Shown: positions 40,908-50,752 of the stretch, in pieces
How positions within the stretch are numbered: position 1 is the first letter of the stretch
How the letters are laid out: each line of letters opens with the position of its first letter
The notes under the pieces: model-generated
Databases searched by the model: none
Told to the model about the DNA's origin: nothing
The model's input: the letters and a program-made list of their open reading frames with translations, nothing else
Source: Bog-473 sp963807675
Lineage (GTDB): Bacteria > Actinomycetota > Acidimicrobiia > Acidimicrobiales > RAAP-2
Direction of reading: 5' to 3'
Length of the DNA: 64,000 nt
Assembly: GCA_963807675.1 (NCBI GenBank)
Contig: CAWECP010000012.1
Coordinates: 372,001 to 436,000 of the forward strand
Made by a program: the position numbers and the translations under genes

Positions 40908-41886
40908 CACCACAACCCACCCTGGCGGGCCGCCAGCGCGGCACCGACCGCGCCGGCACGCTCGCCGAACGCGGCGGGCACGATCACCGGCCAGCGGGCG
41001 CCGGTCGCCGCCCTCCACCAACTCGTCGAACGTGACACGGGCCGAGTCGACCAGGAGGTCGCCCGCCTGCGACAGCCCGCCGCCGAGCACGAAGCACTCG
41101 GGGTCCAAGGTGGCGGCGAGGTTGGCCAGGCCGAAGCCGACCCACCAGCCCACCTCGTGGATCACCCGCCGCGCCGCCGGGTCACCCGCGGCCGCGGCGG
41201 CGGAGACGTCCTCGCCGCGCACGTTCTCGGGATCGCCGCCGGCCAGCCGGACCACCTCGTCGAGCTTCCCGGCCAGCGCGGCCTCGCGGGCCAGCAGGCC
41301 AAGCCGGCGCCGGACGCGAAGCGCTCCCAGCAGCCCCGTCGGCCGCAGGGGCAGGGCGGTCCGGCCGGGTCGACCACCATGTGCCCGATCTCCCCGGCGA
41401 ACCCGGCCGCGCCGACCTGCACGCGCCCGTCCATCACGATGCCGCCGCCGATGCCGGTGCCGAGCGTCACCATGAGCGACGTGGCGATAGCCGCGGGCGG
41501 CGCCGAGCCGGTGCTCGGCCAGCACGGCGAAGTTGGCGTCGTTCTCAATGAGGACGGCCCGTCCCGGCAGGCGGTCGCCGATCAGCTCGGTCCAGTCGAC
41601 GCCGTGGGCCTGGGGCAGGTTCGGCGCGAAGCACAGCCGCCCGTGGCGGTCGACCATGCCGGGCGCGCCCACGCCGACCGGGGCCGGACCGTCGTCTCCG
41701 GCGACGGCGCCGAGTGCGCCGTCGAGCTCGCCGACCACAGCGGCCACGGCGTCGGCGACGTGGCTGCCCACAATGGCGCGGGTGCCGGTCGGGGTGGGGA
41801 CACGCGCCTCGGCGACGATGTGGTCGGAGGGGCTCGAGGGCGACGCCGAGGACCTTGGTCCCCCCGATGTCGATGCCGTACGTCAC
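40907..41886 (-). CDS. ROK-family sugar kinase, glucokinase-like (frame-broken)
   Basis: ATP-dependent hexokinase of the ROK family, about 325 residues. The phosphate-1 motif is VTYGIDIGGTKVLGVALEP. The rest reads VGVGAPGMVDRHGRLCFAPN, GRAVLIENDANFAVLAEHRL, LMVTLGTGIGGGIVMDGRV and GAAGFAGEIGHMVVDPAGP, followed by the zinc-binding CPCGRRGCWERFASG, and ending LDPECFVLGGGLSQAGDLLV. The ENDAN aspartate and the EIGHM zinc histidine are present. GTG 41886 is in frame with the preceding SRPBCC gene with no stop between. Frame changes lie near 41830, 41495, 41305 and 41000. Confidence 0.85.
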
Positions 41887-42363
41887 GCCGGTGCCGTGCA
41901 GCGGGCCGGAGCCCGGGCTCACGAGGTCGGACTCGATCCTCGCCTTCAGGTCCCGCAGCGCGTACGTCATGATCCGGCTCGTCGCCCGCATCTTGATGAA
42001 ACCGGGGATGGGCACTCGCAGCTCGGCCTCGAGGTGGTACGTGACGTCGGTGCCCCCGCCCTCCGCCGGGTCGAAGACGTAGCTTCCGTCGAGCTTCGTG
42101 GTGATGTCGCCCTGCGTCAGATTCCAGGCCAAGGTGTGGGGCGCGTCGGAGTAGTCGTAGGCCAGGGTGTAGCTCGTGCTCCGGCCGAAGGCGGCGGCCC
42201 GGAAGGTGACCAGCAGCGGGCGGCCCTGGTCGTCACGCTCCTTGACCTCGACCTCCTTGACGTCGTTGAAGAACTCGGGATAGCGCTCGAGGTCGGCCGC
42301 GACGGCAAAGCACCGCTCGGGTGGTGCCGCTACCGACATGTGCTCGGTGGCCTGTTCCGCCAC
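41885..42363 (-). CDS. SRPBCC family protein (polyketide cyclase/START-like)
   Basis: A ligand-binding helix-grip protein of about 158 residues. It reads TEHMSVAAPPERCFAVAADL, YPEFFNDVKEVEVKERDDQG, RSTSYTLAYDYSDAPHTLAW and GGTDVTYHLEAELRVPIPGF, ending with the long C-terminal helix SRIMTYALRDLKARIESDL. GTG 42363 is preceded by GGAAGGA. No stop separates it from the ROK kinase; the end given is the TGA that would overlap the kinase GTG in the next frame. The SRPBCC-ROK order with coupling suggests an operon, but the function of the pair is unknown. Confidence 0.83.
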
Positions 42364-42408
42364 GGTCAGTGGTTCCTTCCTGTCGTGCCGCTCGCCCCGG
42401 GTGCCGAG

Positions 42409-43559
42409 TCAGACTGCCACTCCGGCCAGGGCGTCGGCCAGCCTAGAAGCGAGAACGTCGGTGTCGAAGGATTCCTGCACCCGCTTCCGGGCGGCCCGGC
42501 CCATGCGGCGGCGCCGGGTCGGGTCGGCCAGCAGGGTGCGCATGGCCTCGGCCAGCGCCCCCGGGTCGCCCGGGTCGTCCACGACCAGGCCGGTCACCCC
42601 GTCTCGACCGCCTCGGGGGCCCCGCCGCTGGCCCCGGCGATCTGGGGCACGCCGGCCGCGGCGGCCTCGAGGAACACGATGCCGAAGCCCTCCTGCTCGA
42701 GGCCGAGCCAGCGGGTGCGGCAGGCCATGACGAAGAGGTCGGCGGCGCCGAGGAGCCCGGCCCGGTCCTCGTCGTCACCCGGCCGAGCACCCGCACCGTC
42801 ACCGGGCTGCTGCTCGGCCTGTCGCTCGAGGTGGCGCCAGCTCGCGGCCGGCACCGGCGATGGCCACGACGAGGTCGGGGTAGGACGGGCGCCAGCCGGT
42901 TGGCCGCCTCGATGAGGACGTCCATGCCCTTGCGCGGCACCAGCCGGCTCACGCTGACGACAAGCGGCCCCCGGGCCGGCAGGCCCAGGCGGGCCCGCAC
43001 GGCGCGGCGCTCGGCCGCCGTGAGCGGCGCGATGGCCGAGGCGTCGACCCCGGGCGGGATGGCGACGACCGGCGCCGTCAGGCCGGCGCGGCGCGGCGCG
43101 CCTCGGCGGCCGGGTAGCCGCCGGCCGAGATGACGAGCGGACGCGCCCTGCAGAACGCTGCGCCAGCGCCTGCGCGCGAGCCAGGCAGGCGCCCGGGCAC
43201 GGTGACCTCGGCGCCGTGGAGGATGACGCCGTAGGGCACGTCGAGGCGCGGGCCGAGCAGCCCGAGGGGCAGCACCGGGTCGAGCAGCACCAGGTCGATC
43301 TCGTGCGCCTCCACGCACCGCCGGACGGCGTCCAGGGCGCCGGGCGTGGGGAAGAAGAGGGTGGAGCCGGGCACCCGCTCGATGCGGACGCCGCGCGTCG
43401 GCCTGGGCGGCGTCGAAGGCGGCGGCGTCCGGGTGCGGAGGACGCCGTCAGGACGACGTAGGTGGCGGGATCGAGCCGGCGCCACAGGTCCCAGAGGTAG
43501 TTCTGGATGCCGCCGACCTTGGGCGGGAAGTCGTTGGTGACGAGCAGGTGGCGCTTCAC
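42409..43559 (-). CDS. GT4-family glycosyltransferase, PimB-like (frame-broken)
   Basis: GT-B retaining glycosyltransferase of about 380 residues, related to mannosyltransferases of phosphatidylinositol mannoside synthesis. The acceptor domain begins HLLVTNDFPPKVGGIQNYLW with the GGIQ motif, then EIDLVLLDPVLPLGLLGPR and PYGVILHGAEVTVPG. The donor domain reads VAIPPGVDASAIAPLTAAER, PLVVSVSRLVPRKGMDVLIE and GFGIVFLEAAAAGVPQIAGA with the EX7E glutamates. Frame changes lie near 43435, 43400, 43190, 43082, 42890, 42780 and 42600. GTG 43559 is supported by homology. Exact donor and acceptor are unknown. Confidence 0.84.
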
Positions 43560-43591
43560 GCCGCCACCCGGCGCTGGCGGGGCAGCGCCGC

Positions 43592-43825
43592 TCAGGCGGT
43601 GCTGCTGAAGCGGAGCGTCGGCACGAGGCCGGCGCGCTCGAGCATGCGCATGGCCCGCGCCTCGTCGGCGTCGATGACGACGGCGTCGTCGGGCTCGCGC
43701 CCGAGCAGGAAGGTGACGACGCAGTCGTCGCACGCCGTCGGTGTCCCGCAGCGCGCAGCAGTCGCAGTCGATGGTGAGCCCGCCCTCGGGCTCGGCGCCG
43801 GCGAGCTGTCCCTGGAAGTCGGCAT
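43592..43825 (-). CDS. Small cysteine-rich conserved protein (frame-broken)
   Basis: A protein of about 78 residues seen in two frames: DFQGQLAGAEPEGGLTIDCD then CCALRDTD, and CDDCVVTFLLGREPDDAVVI then ARAMRMLERAGLVPTLRF. The arrangement CDCC...CDDC suggests a bound metal. I recall similar small proteins in actinobacteria but know no function. ATG 43825 follows GAGAGG. Frame changes are needed near 43820 and 43740. Same strand as the glycosyltransferase and thioredoxin-like genes. Confidence 0.62.
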   Translation of the reverse strand: MPTSRDSSPAPSPRAGSPSTATAARCGTPTACDDCVVTFLLGREPDDAVVIDADEARAMRMLERAGLVPTLRFSSTA

Positions 43826-43891
43826 GTCGTTGACCCTCTCTGTTCGGAGCCAGATGGCCGAGGGGTGTGACAGCCCCGGCTGGTCACCGGC

Positions 43892-44382
43892 TCAGCTGCC
43901 GCCCGGTGGCAGGGCGGCCAGGGCCGTCCGCAGGGTCTCGTCGACCCCCCAGGCCACGCCCTCGGTGAGCACGGCGTCGGGGGCGGCCACGGCCAGGAAG
44001 GGGGCGGCGGCGCGGTAGTCGGCCGAAGGCGGCTGTGCTCATGACGACCTCGACGCCGTGGCGGCCGGGCGCGTCGCCGGCCAGGGCGGCGACCGCGGCG
44101 GGGTCCTCGTCGCCGGGGCTCTTGGTGACGACGGCCAGCCGGGCGCGCGAGCCGAGGCCGGCCTGCAGCTCGGCCAGGCCCTCCCACAGGTCGCGGCAGC
44201 CGAGGCAGTCCGCCGAGAGGAACAGGAGCAGGGCCGGCGCGGCGGTGCTCCACCACGTCGATCCGGCAGGACGGCCGTCGGGCCGCGACGCCCTCGACGT
44301 CACGCGGGCGGGTGGCGGGCGGGCCGGCCGAGGTCGGGATGGGACGCAGCCGGCGCAGGATGTCGGCCGGCGGCTCGGTCAC
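43892..44382 (-). CDS. Thioredoxin-like protein (frame-broken)
   Basis: A protein of about 163 residues with a thioredoxin-like fold. After VTEPPADILRRLRPIPTSAG it reads ALLLFLSADCLGCRDLWEGL, where CLGC is a CxxC active site, then LGSRARLAVVTKSPGDEDPA, VEVVMSTAAF and VLTEGVAWGVDETLRTALAA. It resembles the methylamine-utilisation MauD/redoxin group. No signal peptide is seen, so a cytoplasmic disulphide or redox role is likelier. GTG 44382 overlaps the zinc-ribbon stop. Frame changes lie near 44265 and 44030. Confidence 0.68.
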
Positions 44383-44622
44383 GGCACCTTCGACGGCGCG
44401 CCGGCTCGGTGCTCCTCGTCGATGATCTCGACGACGCTGCGCCCGTGGCCGCACCAGCGGCACACCACCTCGTCGACGTGCGCGCGACAGCACCTCCTCG
44501 TCCTCGATGACCAGGTCGCCGCCGACCGTGTAGTGGTGGAAGGCCTTGGTCTGCTGCGAGACGGTGACGTCGAAGCGGGTGAGGTTGCCGCAGCCGTCGC
44601 AGCGGTATCGAGGGTGGCTCAC
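44379..44622 (-). CDS. Small zinc-ribbon protein (frame-broken)
   Basis: About 80 residues with two CxxC knuckles: VSHPRYRCDGCGNLTRFDV and VVCRWCGHGRSVVEIIDEEH in the next frame, a four-cysteine zinc ribbon. Between them lies TVSQQTKAFHHYTVGGDLVI. The GTG 44622 start fits the SHPRYRCDGCGN opening. The TGA overlaps the GTG of the thioredoxin-like gene. One frame change lies near 44485. Function unknown; coupling with a CxxC thioredoxin-like protein suggests a joint role. Confidence 0.66.
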
Positions 44623-44676
44623 GCCGCCCACGGTAGCCGCGGCTCGGCGCAGGCCCTCCCCGGTCGCCTGCGCCGT

Positions 44677-44945
44677 TCAGGCCGAGCCGATGACCTCGCC
44701 GAACTGGACGCTCGTGAGCGTGACCCCGGGCTCCAGTCGCCCCCTCGGGCGGGCGCCGCCGCCTTGGCCTGCTCCTCGGTGTCGAAGACCGCGACGAGAC
44801 GCCGTGTGCCGCCGCCGAGGGCGACGAAGTACGCCCCCATGAAGCCGGGCGCGCTGCTTCAGCATGGGGATCACCGTGCTCCTCGAGCCCCTTCGGTTGC
44901 CGCCTCGACGTCCTGGATGTCCACATGGACGACGACTGCGTGCAT
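44677..44945 (-). CDS. Small ABM-like dimeric barrel protein (frame-broken)
   Basis: A protein of about 90 residues that looks like an antibiotic-biosynthesis-monooxygenase-type ferredoxin-like domain. It begins MHAVVVHVDIQDVEAATEG, continues VIPMLKQ and GFMGAYFVALGGGTRRLVAV with FDTEEQAKAAA, and ends VTLTSVQFGEVIGSA. ATG 44945 follows AGGAGGAGG. Frame changes are needed near 44888, 44850 and 44745. Function unknown. Confidence 0.6.
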
Positions 44946-45054
44946 CGCCGACCTCCTCCTGGTTCCGCTCGTTCGCAACTGCGCGTGGCGCTGAGTCTCG
45001 CACCGCGGCGGTGGGATCCACCGGCCTCGGCGTCGGCCGCTCGCCGGAGTGCCG

Positions 45055-45930
45055 TCAGATGCGGTTCAGCAGCTCGCTCTTCTTGGCGGCGAACTCCTCC
45101 TCGGAGATGATGCCGCGCTTGCGCAGGTCGTCGAGCTCAATGAGGCGGTCGCGTATCTCGAAGGGGGCGTGCCCTGGCGGCGCCGCGTGAGCTCGGCGCG
45201 GCGCCGGCGCGGGTCGCGGTCTCCGGCGCGCTGTCGTCGGTGACGACGCCCAGGCCGAAGGGCGGGGTGTCCTGTCGCGTCGTCGTGGTCCGTCCTCGTC
45301 GTCGCGGTCGCTCGTCGTCGGCGCGCCGGCGGTGCGCGCTCGTCGACGGGCAGCATGTCGTCCGGGATCTCCTCGCGCTGGCCGCCGCCGACGATCTCGT
45401 TGATCTGCGAGTTGATGACGCGCTGGACCACGGCCGGCTTGCGCATGTACTCGAGCGTCATGGAGTCGTCCTCGCCCTGCACGTCGATGATGAGGCTGCC
45501 CGTGCCGAGCATGCGCTCGATGAGGGACTGCGAGGATGTTGACCTCGGTGATGCGCTGCAGGCGCAGCTGGACGGTGTCGCGGCCGAGGATCCCCTGGCG
45601 CACGAGGATGCGGGTCGAGGTGAGGCGACGTCGTAGGACCGCCAGCGGACGAAGCGGCCCGAGGAGCCAGAGCGCCCGGGATGAGGGCGAGGATGAGGAT
45701 CGGGTAGTTCGGTCCAGCCCGGCGGGTGGTGCCAGAGGATCAAGATGACGATGATGGCCGCCCAGACCCCGATGGAGGTGAACAGCGGGCCGAAGAGGAA
45801 GATCCAGTGCGGGTCGCATCTCGGCCAGCAGCTCCTCGTCGTCGTTGAGGAACTTCCGTGGAAGGGCATCGAACCAGCGTACCGGCGGTGCCGGCGCCGG
45901 CTCCGGGGCACGCTCGGGCGACGGCGACAT
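45055..45930 (-). CDS. PH-domain (bPH2/YdbS-like) protein with C-terminal SHOCT domain (frame-broken)
   Basis: A membrane protein of about 290 residues. After a proline-rich start comes WFDALPRKFLNDDEELLAEM, a hydrophobic pair including FLFGPLFTSIGVWAAIIVIL, then the bacterial PH domain TSTRILVRQGILGRDTVQLR and MLGTGSLIIDVQGEDDSMTL. A low-complexity acidic/basic linker leads to the SHOCT motif IELDDLRKRGIISEEEFAAK. ATG 45930 is chosen over 45945, which would overlap the divergent rhodanese start. Frame changes lie near 45820, 45690, 45635, 45535 and 45190. Function of the family is unknown. Confidence 0.78.
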   Translation of the reverse strand: MSPSPERAPEPAPAPPVRWFDALPRKFLNDDEELLAEMRPALDLPLRPAVHLHRGLGGHHRHLDPLAPPAGLDRTTRSSSSPSSRALWLLGPLRPLAVLRRRLTSTRILVRQGILGRDTVQLRLQRITEVNILAVPHRAHARHGQPHHRRAGRGRLHDARVHAQAGRGPARHQLADQRDRRRRPARGDPGRHAARRRARTAGAPTTSDRDDEDGPRRRDRTPRPSAWASSPTTARRRPRPAPAPRRAHAAPPGHAPFEIRDRLIELDDLRKRGIISEEEFAAKKSELLNRI

Positions 45931-45943
45931 AGCCTGGGTGGCC

Positions 45944-46250
45944 ATGCCGTATCGCCGAGGTGGAGCCCGACGAGGTCAAGGCGAGGATCGCCCGCGGTGA
46001 GGACGTCTTCTTCTTGGACGTGCGCGAGCCCGACGAGGTGGAGGCGTGGGCCTACCCGATCGGCGTGAACATCCCGCTCGGCCAGCTGGGCGACCGGCTG
46101 GACGAGGTGCCCCGGGACGTGACCATCGTGGTGGCCTGCCACATGGGCGGCCGCTCGGCCACGGCGGCGCAGGCACTGAGCGACGCCGGCTGGACGGCGG
46201 AGAACCTGGCGGGCGGGGCGGTGGCCTGGGCGGCCGGCGAGCCCTCGTAG
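45944..46250 (+). CDS. Rhodanese-like domain protein
   Basis: A single-domain sulfurtransferase-like protein of about 102 residues. It reads EVEPDEVKARIARGEDVFFL, DVREPDEVEAWAYPIGVNIP and VTIVVACHMGGRSATAAQAL. The active-site cysteine is in the loop ACHMGGRS, matching the CxxGxR-type catalytic loop, and DVREPDE is the family's N-terminal signature. Start ATG 45944 requires one frame change near 45951; the uninterrupted frame starts at GTG 45960. It could transfer persulphide sulphur or bind anions. Confidence 0.85.
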
Positions 46251-46460
46251 GTCTTCGTCGCTGCTACGGCGGTGTGCCAGACCGTCAGTGCCAGTGGCGC
46301 GGCGGTCAGTGGCCACGGGCGGCGCCGGAGTCTGCGCGAAACGCTGCACCTACCGTTTACCGGTCGCCGGACGAGGCGGCCGAGGCGTCGAGGATCACCC
46401 GAACTCTGTCAAGGATCAGGCGAACCTCTCGTCCAGGACACCCGGACCACAACAAGAGCG

Positions 46461-46533
46461 TAGGGCTGGTGGGGATCGAACCCACGACCCAAGGATTATG
46501 AGTCCTCTGCTCTGACCACTGAGCTACAGCCCC
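46461..46533 (-). tRNA. tRNA-Met (anticodon CAT)
   Basis: A complete 73-base cloverleaf on the minus strand. The acceptor stem pairs GGGGCTG with CAGCCCT (one G-U), the D arm is GCTC/GAGC, the anticodon arm is GAGGA-CTCATAA-TCCTT, the variable loop is GGGTC and the T arm is GTGGG-TTCGATC-CCCAC. The anticodon is CAT. Lack of a mismatch at the first pair argues for an elongator Met or the lysidine-modified Ile2 tRNA rather than initiator. No CCA is encoded. Confidence 0.92.
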
Positions 46534-46714
46534 GGGTGGTTTCTAGTCCATGTGCGCCCGCCGGACGGCGCCCGCGTGCGTGGCGGGCGGGCGTCTGGCT
46601 ACCTCGCACGACCAGTGGGCCTCGTGGAACACACGGCCGGGGCGGACCCCTCGACGGCTGCCCGACCCGGCATCATGGTGCCGTGCCGTCCTCCCTGCGG
46701 GCCCGCCACGCCTC

Positions 46715-48980
46715 GTGACCACGACCGAGGCATCGACCGAGCCCGAAGATCCGGCGCAGACGGACGGCCCCGGCGCCGCCGCCGCCGGCGGTCGCCCTGG
46801 ACGTGGTTCGGCCCGTGGCTCCTCGTCGCCCTCGCCCTGGCCTGGGGGCTGTGGGAGCTCCGCGCCCGAGCTGCGCGCCGTGCCGTACCTCGACGACAGC
46901 TCCATCCACGAGCAGATGGTGCGCTTCGCCGCCGACCCGGATCAAGAACGGGCACCTGCCGCTGACGAGCTGGTTCCCCTACCTCGGGCTCGGATCGCCC
47001 CAGTACCTGCACTACCAGAGCCTGCCGTCGATGGCCGTCGGGCCTCATCGGGACGGTCGATCGACCCCGACACCGTCTTCCGCTGGTCCATGTACCTGCT
47101 GCTGGCGCTCTGGCCCCTGGCCGTCTACTGGTGCGGCCGCCTCTTCGGCCTCAGCCGCTGGACCGCGGCGTCGGCCGCCGCCGTGTCTCGCCGTTCCTCG
47201 CCTCGGCCGCCGGCATCGGCTACGAGACGAAGGCCTACGTCTGGGTCGGCTACGGCGTGTGGACGCAGCTGTGGGCCTCGTGGACGCTCCCGCTCGCCTG
47301 GGGCTTCACCTACCGCGCCCTCTCGTCGCTGCGCTTCGTCCTCCCCGCCGTCTTCTTCATCATGCTGACGGTCGCGCTGCACTACGAGACCGGGTACCTG
47401 GCCTTCGTCCCGCTCGTGGTGTGGCCGTTCCTCGTCCCGTCGGACCTGTGGCGCCGGCTCGGCCGTGCGGTCGTCGTCGGGGGCTGCGGCGCTGCTGGCG
47501 TCGGCCTGGGTCATCGTCCCGCTGCTGGCCCAGTCGCACTGGGCGGCGCGGAACCAGGTGCTCGAGGGGACGGGGCTCGAGAACGGCTACGGCGCCCGGC
47601 AGATGCTCAGCTGGCTCTTCACCGGCACAGCTCTACGACGACGGGCGCCTGGTCCGTCGGTCATCACGATCCTCGTGGCGTGGGCATCGGGGTCTGCATC
47701 TGGCGCTGGCGCACCCACGTGGCCGGGCGCGCCCTGGTCACCATTTGGGTGGTCACGCTGCTCATGACCTTCGGGCGCACGACGTGGGGCGCGCTCTACG
47801 ACATCGTGCCCGGCAGCAGCGACGTCTTCATCCGCCGCTTCCAAATGGGCGTGCAGCTGTCGGGGATCCTGCTGGCGGGCATCGGCATCGTCTTCCTGGG
47901 CCGGCTGGTGCTCGACGGCATCACGCGCCTGCTGCCCGAGGAGCGGCGCGGCTGGGCCGCGCGAGCCGGCGTGGCGCGGCGTCGTCGCCGGGCTGTGCAT
48001 CGTCGGCGCTCGTGATCGTGCTGGCGCCGGCCTGGACGTCGCTCGACACCTACGACGCGCACAACGCCACCAACATCGGCCTCCAGGCCGACGCCGACGT
48101 GCAGCAGGAGCCGAGATCACTACGCTGCTCGACTACGTGCAAGGCGCACCCGCGGGGCCGCGTCTACGCCGGCGGCCCGACCAACTGGGGCAACGACTTC
48201 CTGGTCGGGGCGGTGCCGGTCTTCAAGTACCTCGAGAACAAGGACATCGACGAGGTCGGCTACACGCTGCGGACGGCATCCCTCATGACCGACCCCGAGT
48301 ACTTCTTCGATGACGCCAACCCGGGCGACTACCCGCTCTTCGGCATCGGCTACATCATGACGCCGCGAGGTCGATGGCGCCGCCCGTCGCCGGCCGACAC
48401 AGGTCGGCTGCTCCGGTGACTACTGCCTGTGGGCGCTGCCCGACCCGGGCTACATCCACGTCTACGACACGACCGGCGTGCTCCACGCCACCCGGGCCGA
48501 CGTCGGCACGCAGAGCGAGCGACGCTGCTCGACTCGCCGCTCACCGACGAGCAACGCGACCTCACCGTGGCGTTCAACGGCGGCCCGGCGGCCGCGCCGA
48601 CGGCGTCGCGGGCGAGGCGCTGCCGGGGTCGCCGGGCCACGTCGTGGTCGCAGACGGCCGACCTGGCCAACGGGCAGGCCCGCGCCGTGGTCAAGACGAA
48701 CCGCCGGGCCACGGTCGTCCTCAGCGCGTCCGTACGACCCCGGCTGGCGGGCGACGGTGGACGGGCACCCGGCCCCGACGGTCATGGTGGCGCCCGCCGC
48801 TCGTCGGCGTCGTGGTCGGGCCGGGCGTGCACACGGTGACCTTCTCCTACGGGGGCTACGGGTCGCTACACCGTGCTGTTCGTCCTGGCGCTCGCTGGTC
48901 CTCGTCGCGCTGGCCGTGTGGACCGTTCCGTCGACGCCTGCGTGCGGCGTCGCCGGCGGACGCGCGAGCGAGCGGCATGA
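46715..48980 (+). CDS. YfhO-like polytopic membrane protein (frame-broken)
   Basis: A large membrane protein of about 755 residues. Its many hydrophobic segments include FGPWLLVALALAWGLWELR, VFRWSMYLLLALWPLAVYWC, FVLPAVFFIMLTVALHYETG and VQLSGILLAGIGIVFLGRLV. The first external loop holds PYLDDSSIHEQMVRFAA and SWFPYLGLGSPQYLHYQSL, typical of GT-C-like YfhO proteins. The C-terminal beta domain reads PGWRATVDGHPAPTVMVAPA then VGPGVHTVTFSYGGYGS, followed by a last helix. GTG 46715 is used; the TGA overlaps the next ATG. Frame changes lie near 46800, 46865, 46940, 47050, 47190, 47490, 47630, 47675, 47985, 48110, 48370, 48520 and others. Confidence 0.7.
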
Positions 48981-50175
48981 CCGCGGCCGACGGCGATCCC
49001 GGCCGAGCGGACCGCGCCACCGCCCGCCGAGTCGCTGGCCGCCACCTCGTCGGCCGCTTCCTGTTCGTGGCTCGGCTGGGCGATCGTGGCGGTGCTGCTG
49101 CTGGTCGCCCTGCTTCCGGCTCGTGGCGTGGGACGACATCCAGCTACTTCGCCTACGCCGACAGCCCTCGGGACTGATCCTCTACCTCCCGGCCTGGGTG
49201 ATCGGCATCGGCCGCCGGGGTGATGCCGCAAGTGGCTGCTGCTGGGGGCCTGCCTGCTGGTGGTGGTGGCGCAACTCGCCTTCGGGCTGCCCGAGCTGAC
49301 CGCGGCCGACGCCGGTGCCGGCCGCCGGCGGCGCACGCCTTCAAGCTCCGGGTGTTCGACGCCAACGTCTACCTAGACAAGCCCTCGGTGGCCGGCTACG
49401 TCGCCGCAGCTACGCGCCTACCGGCCCGACCTGGTCACCATGGAGGAGATGCACGCCCTCGGACGCCGCGCAGCTCAGCAGTCGGCGTCGGGGACTGCCC
49501 TACGCTTCCAGTCTCGCTGCGCGCACGCCTCTTCATCGCCAGCCTATCCCCTCGGCCGTCGACGTCTCTTCATCCAGCGATTCCCGGCGGCTTCCCGGTG
49601 GATTCGCCGGCCGCTAGCTCCGCTGGGGGCCGACGGTGCGGTCTCCGGTGGGCCAGCGGTGGGTCCCGGTGGGCCCGAGTACGGCTTCGGTGAGCTGCCC
49701 GTTCCTGGTCCGCACGACGCTCCGGCTCCCGGGCCTCACCATCCCGCTGTGGGTGGTGCACACCACCGCTCCCGTCAATCCCGGCTGGAACCGGACTGGA
49801 ACGTCGAGCTGCAGCAGGTCGACCAGCTGCTCGAGGCGCGCAAGCCGGGTCCCGCTGCTCGTGGTGGGCGACTTCAACGCCACGTGGGGAAACCGCTGGT
49901 TCCGCGCCATCTTGGGCACCGGGCTCGACCGACGCCGCGGCGGCCCGGGGTCAGCCCTTCGACATGACCTGGTCTCGCAGGACCTCGTCGTGCTTCCGCC
50001 GCGTCATCCGCATCGACCACGTGCTGACGAACTCGTCGCTGGCCGTCACGACCATCGGCACGGCGCCCGGTCCCGGGCAGCCAGCACCGGGAGCTCCATG
50101 CGACGGTCGCCGTGCTGCCGATCGGCCTATCCCGGCCATCGGTCCGGCCACACGGACGGTTCGTCGTCCGGCTGA
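48977..50175 (+). CDS. Endonuclease/exonuclease/phosphatase-family protein, membrane-anchored (frame-broken)
   Basis: An EEP-fold hydrolase of about 390 residues preceded by two or three membrane helices (AIVAVLLLVALL, then LIYLPAWVIGIG and LLLGACLLVVVAQLAFGLPE). The catalytic part reads FKLRVFDANVYLD, PDLVTMEEMHAL with the metal-binding Glu, LTIPLWVVHTTAPVNPGWNR, PLLVVGDFNATWGNRWFRAI with the catalytic DFN, and RIDHVLTNSSLAV. Family members cleave phosphodiesters or phosphomonoesters, often extracellularly. ATG 48977 overlaps the YfhO-like stop (ATGA). Many frame changes are needed; the 3' end is approximate. Confidence 0.75.
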
Positions 50176-50262
50176 CGAGGAGGAACGGGACCTCGGCGAT
50201 CGGGCCGGCGGCCGCACCCGCACCGCTCGACCGGCGCCGCCCCAGGACGCACAATGGGTGCG

Positions 50263-50733
50263 ATGACGACCGCAGCGCGCCCTGAGCAATCCCACCCGGC
50301 GGAGACCCCGAGCGACCCGGCCGAACTCGTGGTGGCGTTCCTGCGGGCCCTGACCCGCTACGACGTCGACGCGGCGCTCGAGCTGGTCACCGAGGACCTG
50401 GAGTACATCAACGTCTCGCTGCCGACGGTGCACGGGCGGGACCGCCTGGAGGCCATCGCCCGGCCCGTGCTGCGGCCGGGACGGATGGGCTTCAACGTCC
50501 ATTTCAACCACGTGGCGGCCGACGGGGACGTGGTCATCACCGACCGCATCGACGAGCTCAACTTCCGGCGCTTCGCCGCCCGCTTCTGGGTCTACGGGCG
50601 CTTCGAGGTGCGCGACGGCCGCATTGCGGTCTGGCGCGACTCGTTCGACTGGCTCGACGTGACCATCGGCAACCTGCGCGGGCTGGTCGGACTGGTGGCG
50701 CCGACGCTCAACCGGAGCATGCCGGCGGACTGA
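50263..50733 (+). CDS. Limonene-1,2-epoxide hydrolase-like protein
   Basis: A 156-residue NTF2-fold protein of the limonene-epoxide hydrolase family. LEH enzymes use an Asp-Arg-Asp set to activate water. Here the segment VYGRFEVRDGRIAVWRDSFD supplies the C-terminal Arg and Asp, and DRIDELNF the preceding Asp. The N-terminal helix reads AELVVAFLRALTRYDVDAAL. ATG 50263 is preferred over 50254 by family alignment. It is the first clean gene after the frame-broken block. True substrates may be other epoxides. Confidence 0.85.
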   Translation: MTTAARPEQSHPAETPSDPAELVVAFLRALTRYDVDAALELVTEDLEYINVSLPTVHGRDRLEAIARPVLRPGRMGFNVHFNHVAADGDVVITDRIDELNFRRFAARFWVYGRFEVRDGRIAVWRDSFDWLDVTIGNLRGLVGLVAPTLNRSMPAD

Positions 50734-50752
50734 GCCGCACCGACGAGGACTC

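Noticed and set aside
46461..46501. A plus-strand peptide ending GLVGIEPTTQGL at the tRNA
   Set aside because: This is the well-known translation artefact of a tRNA gene read antisense.
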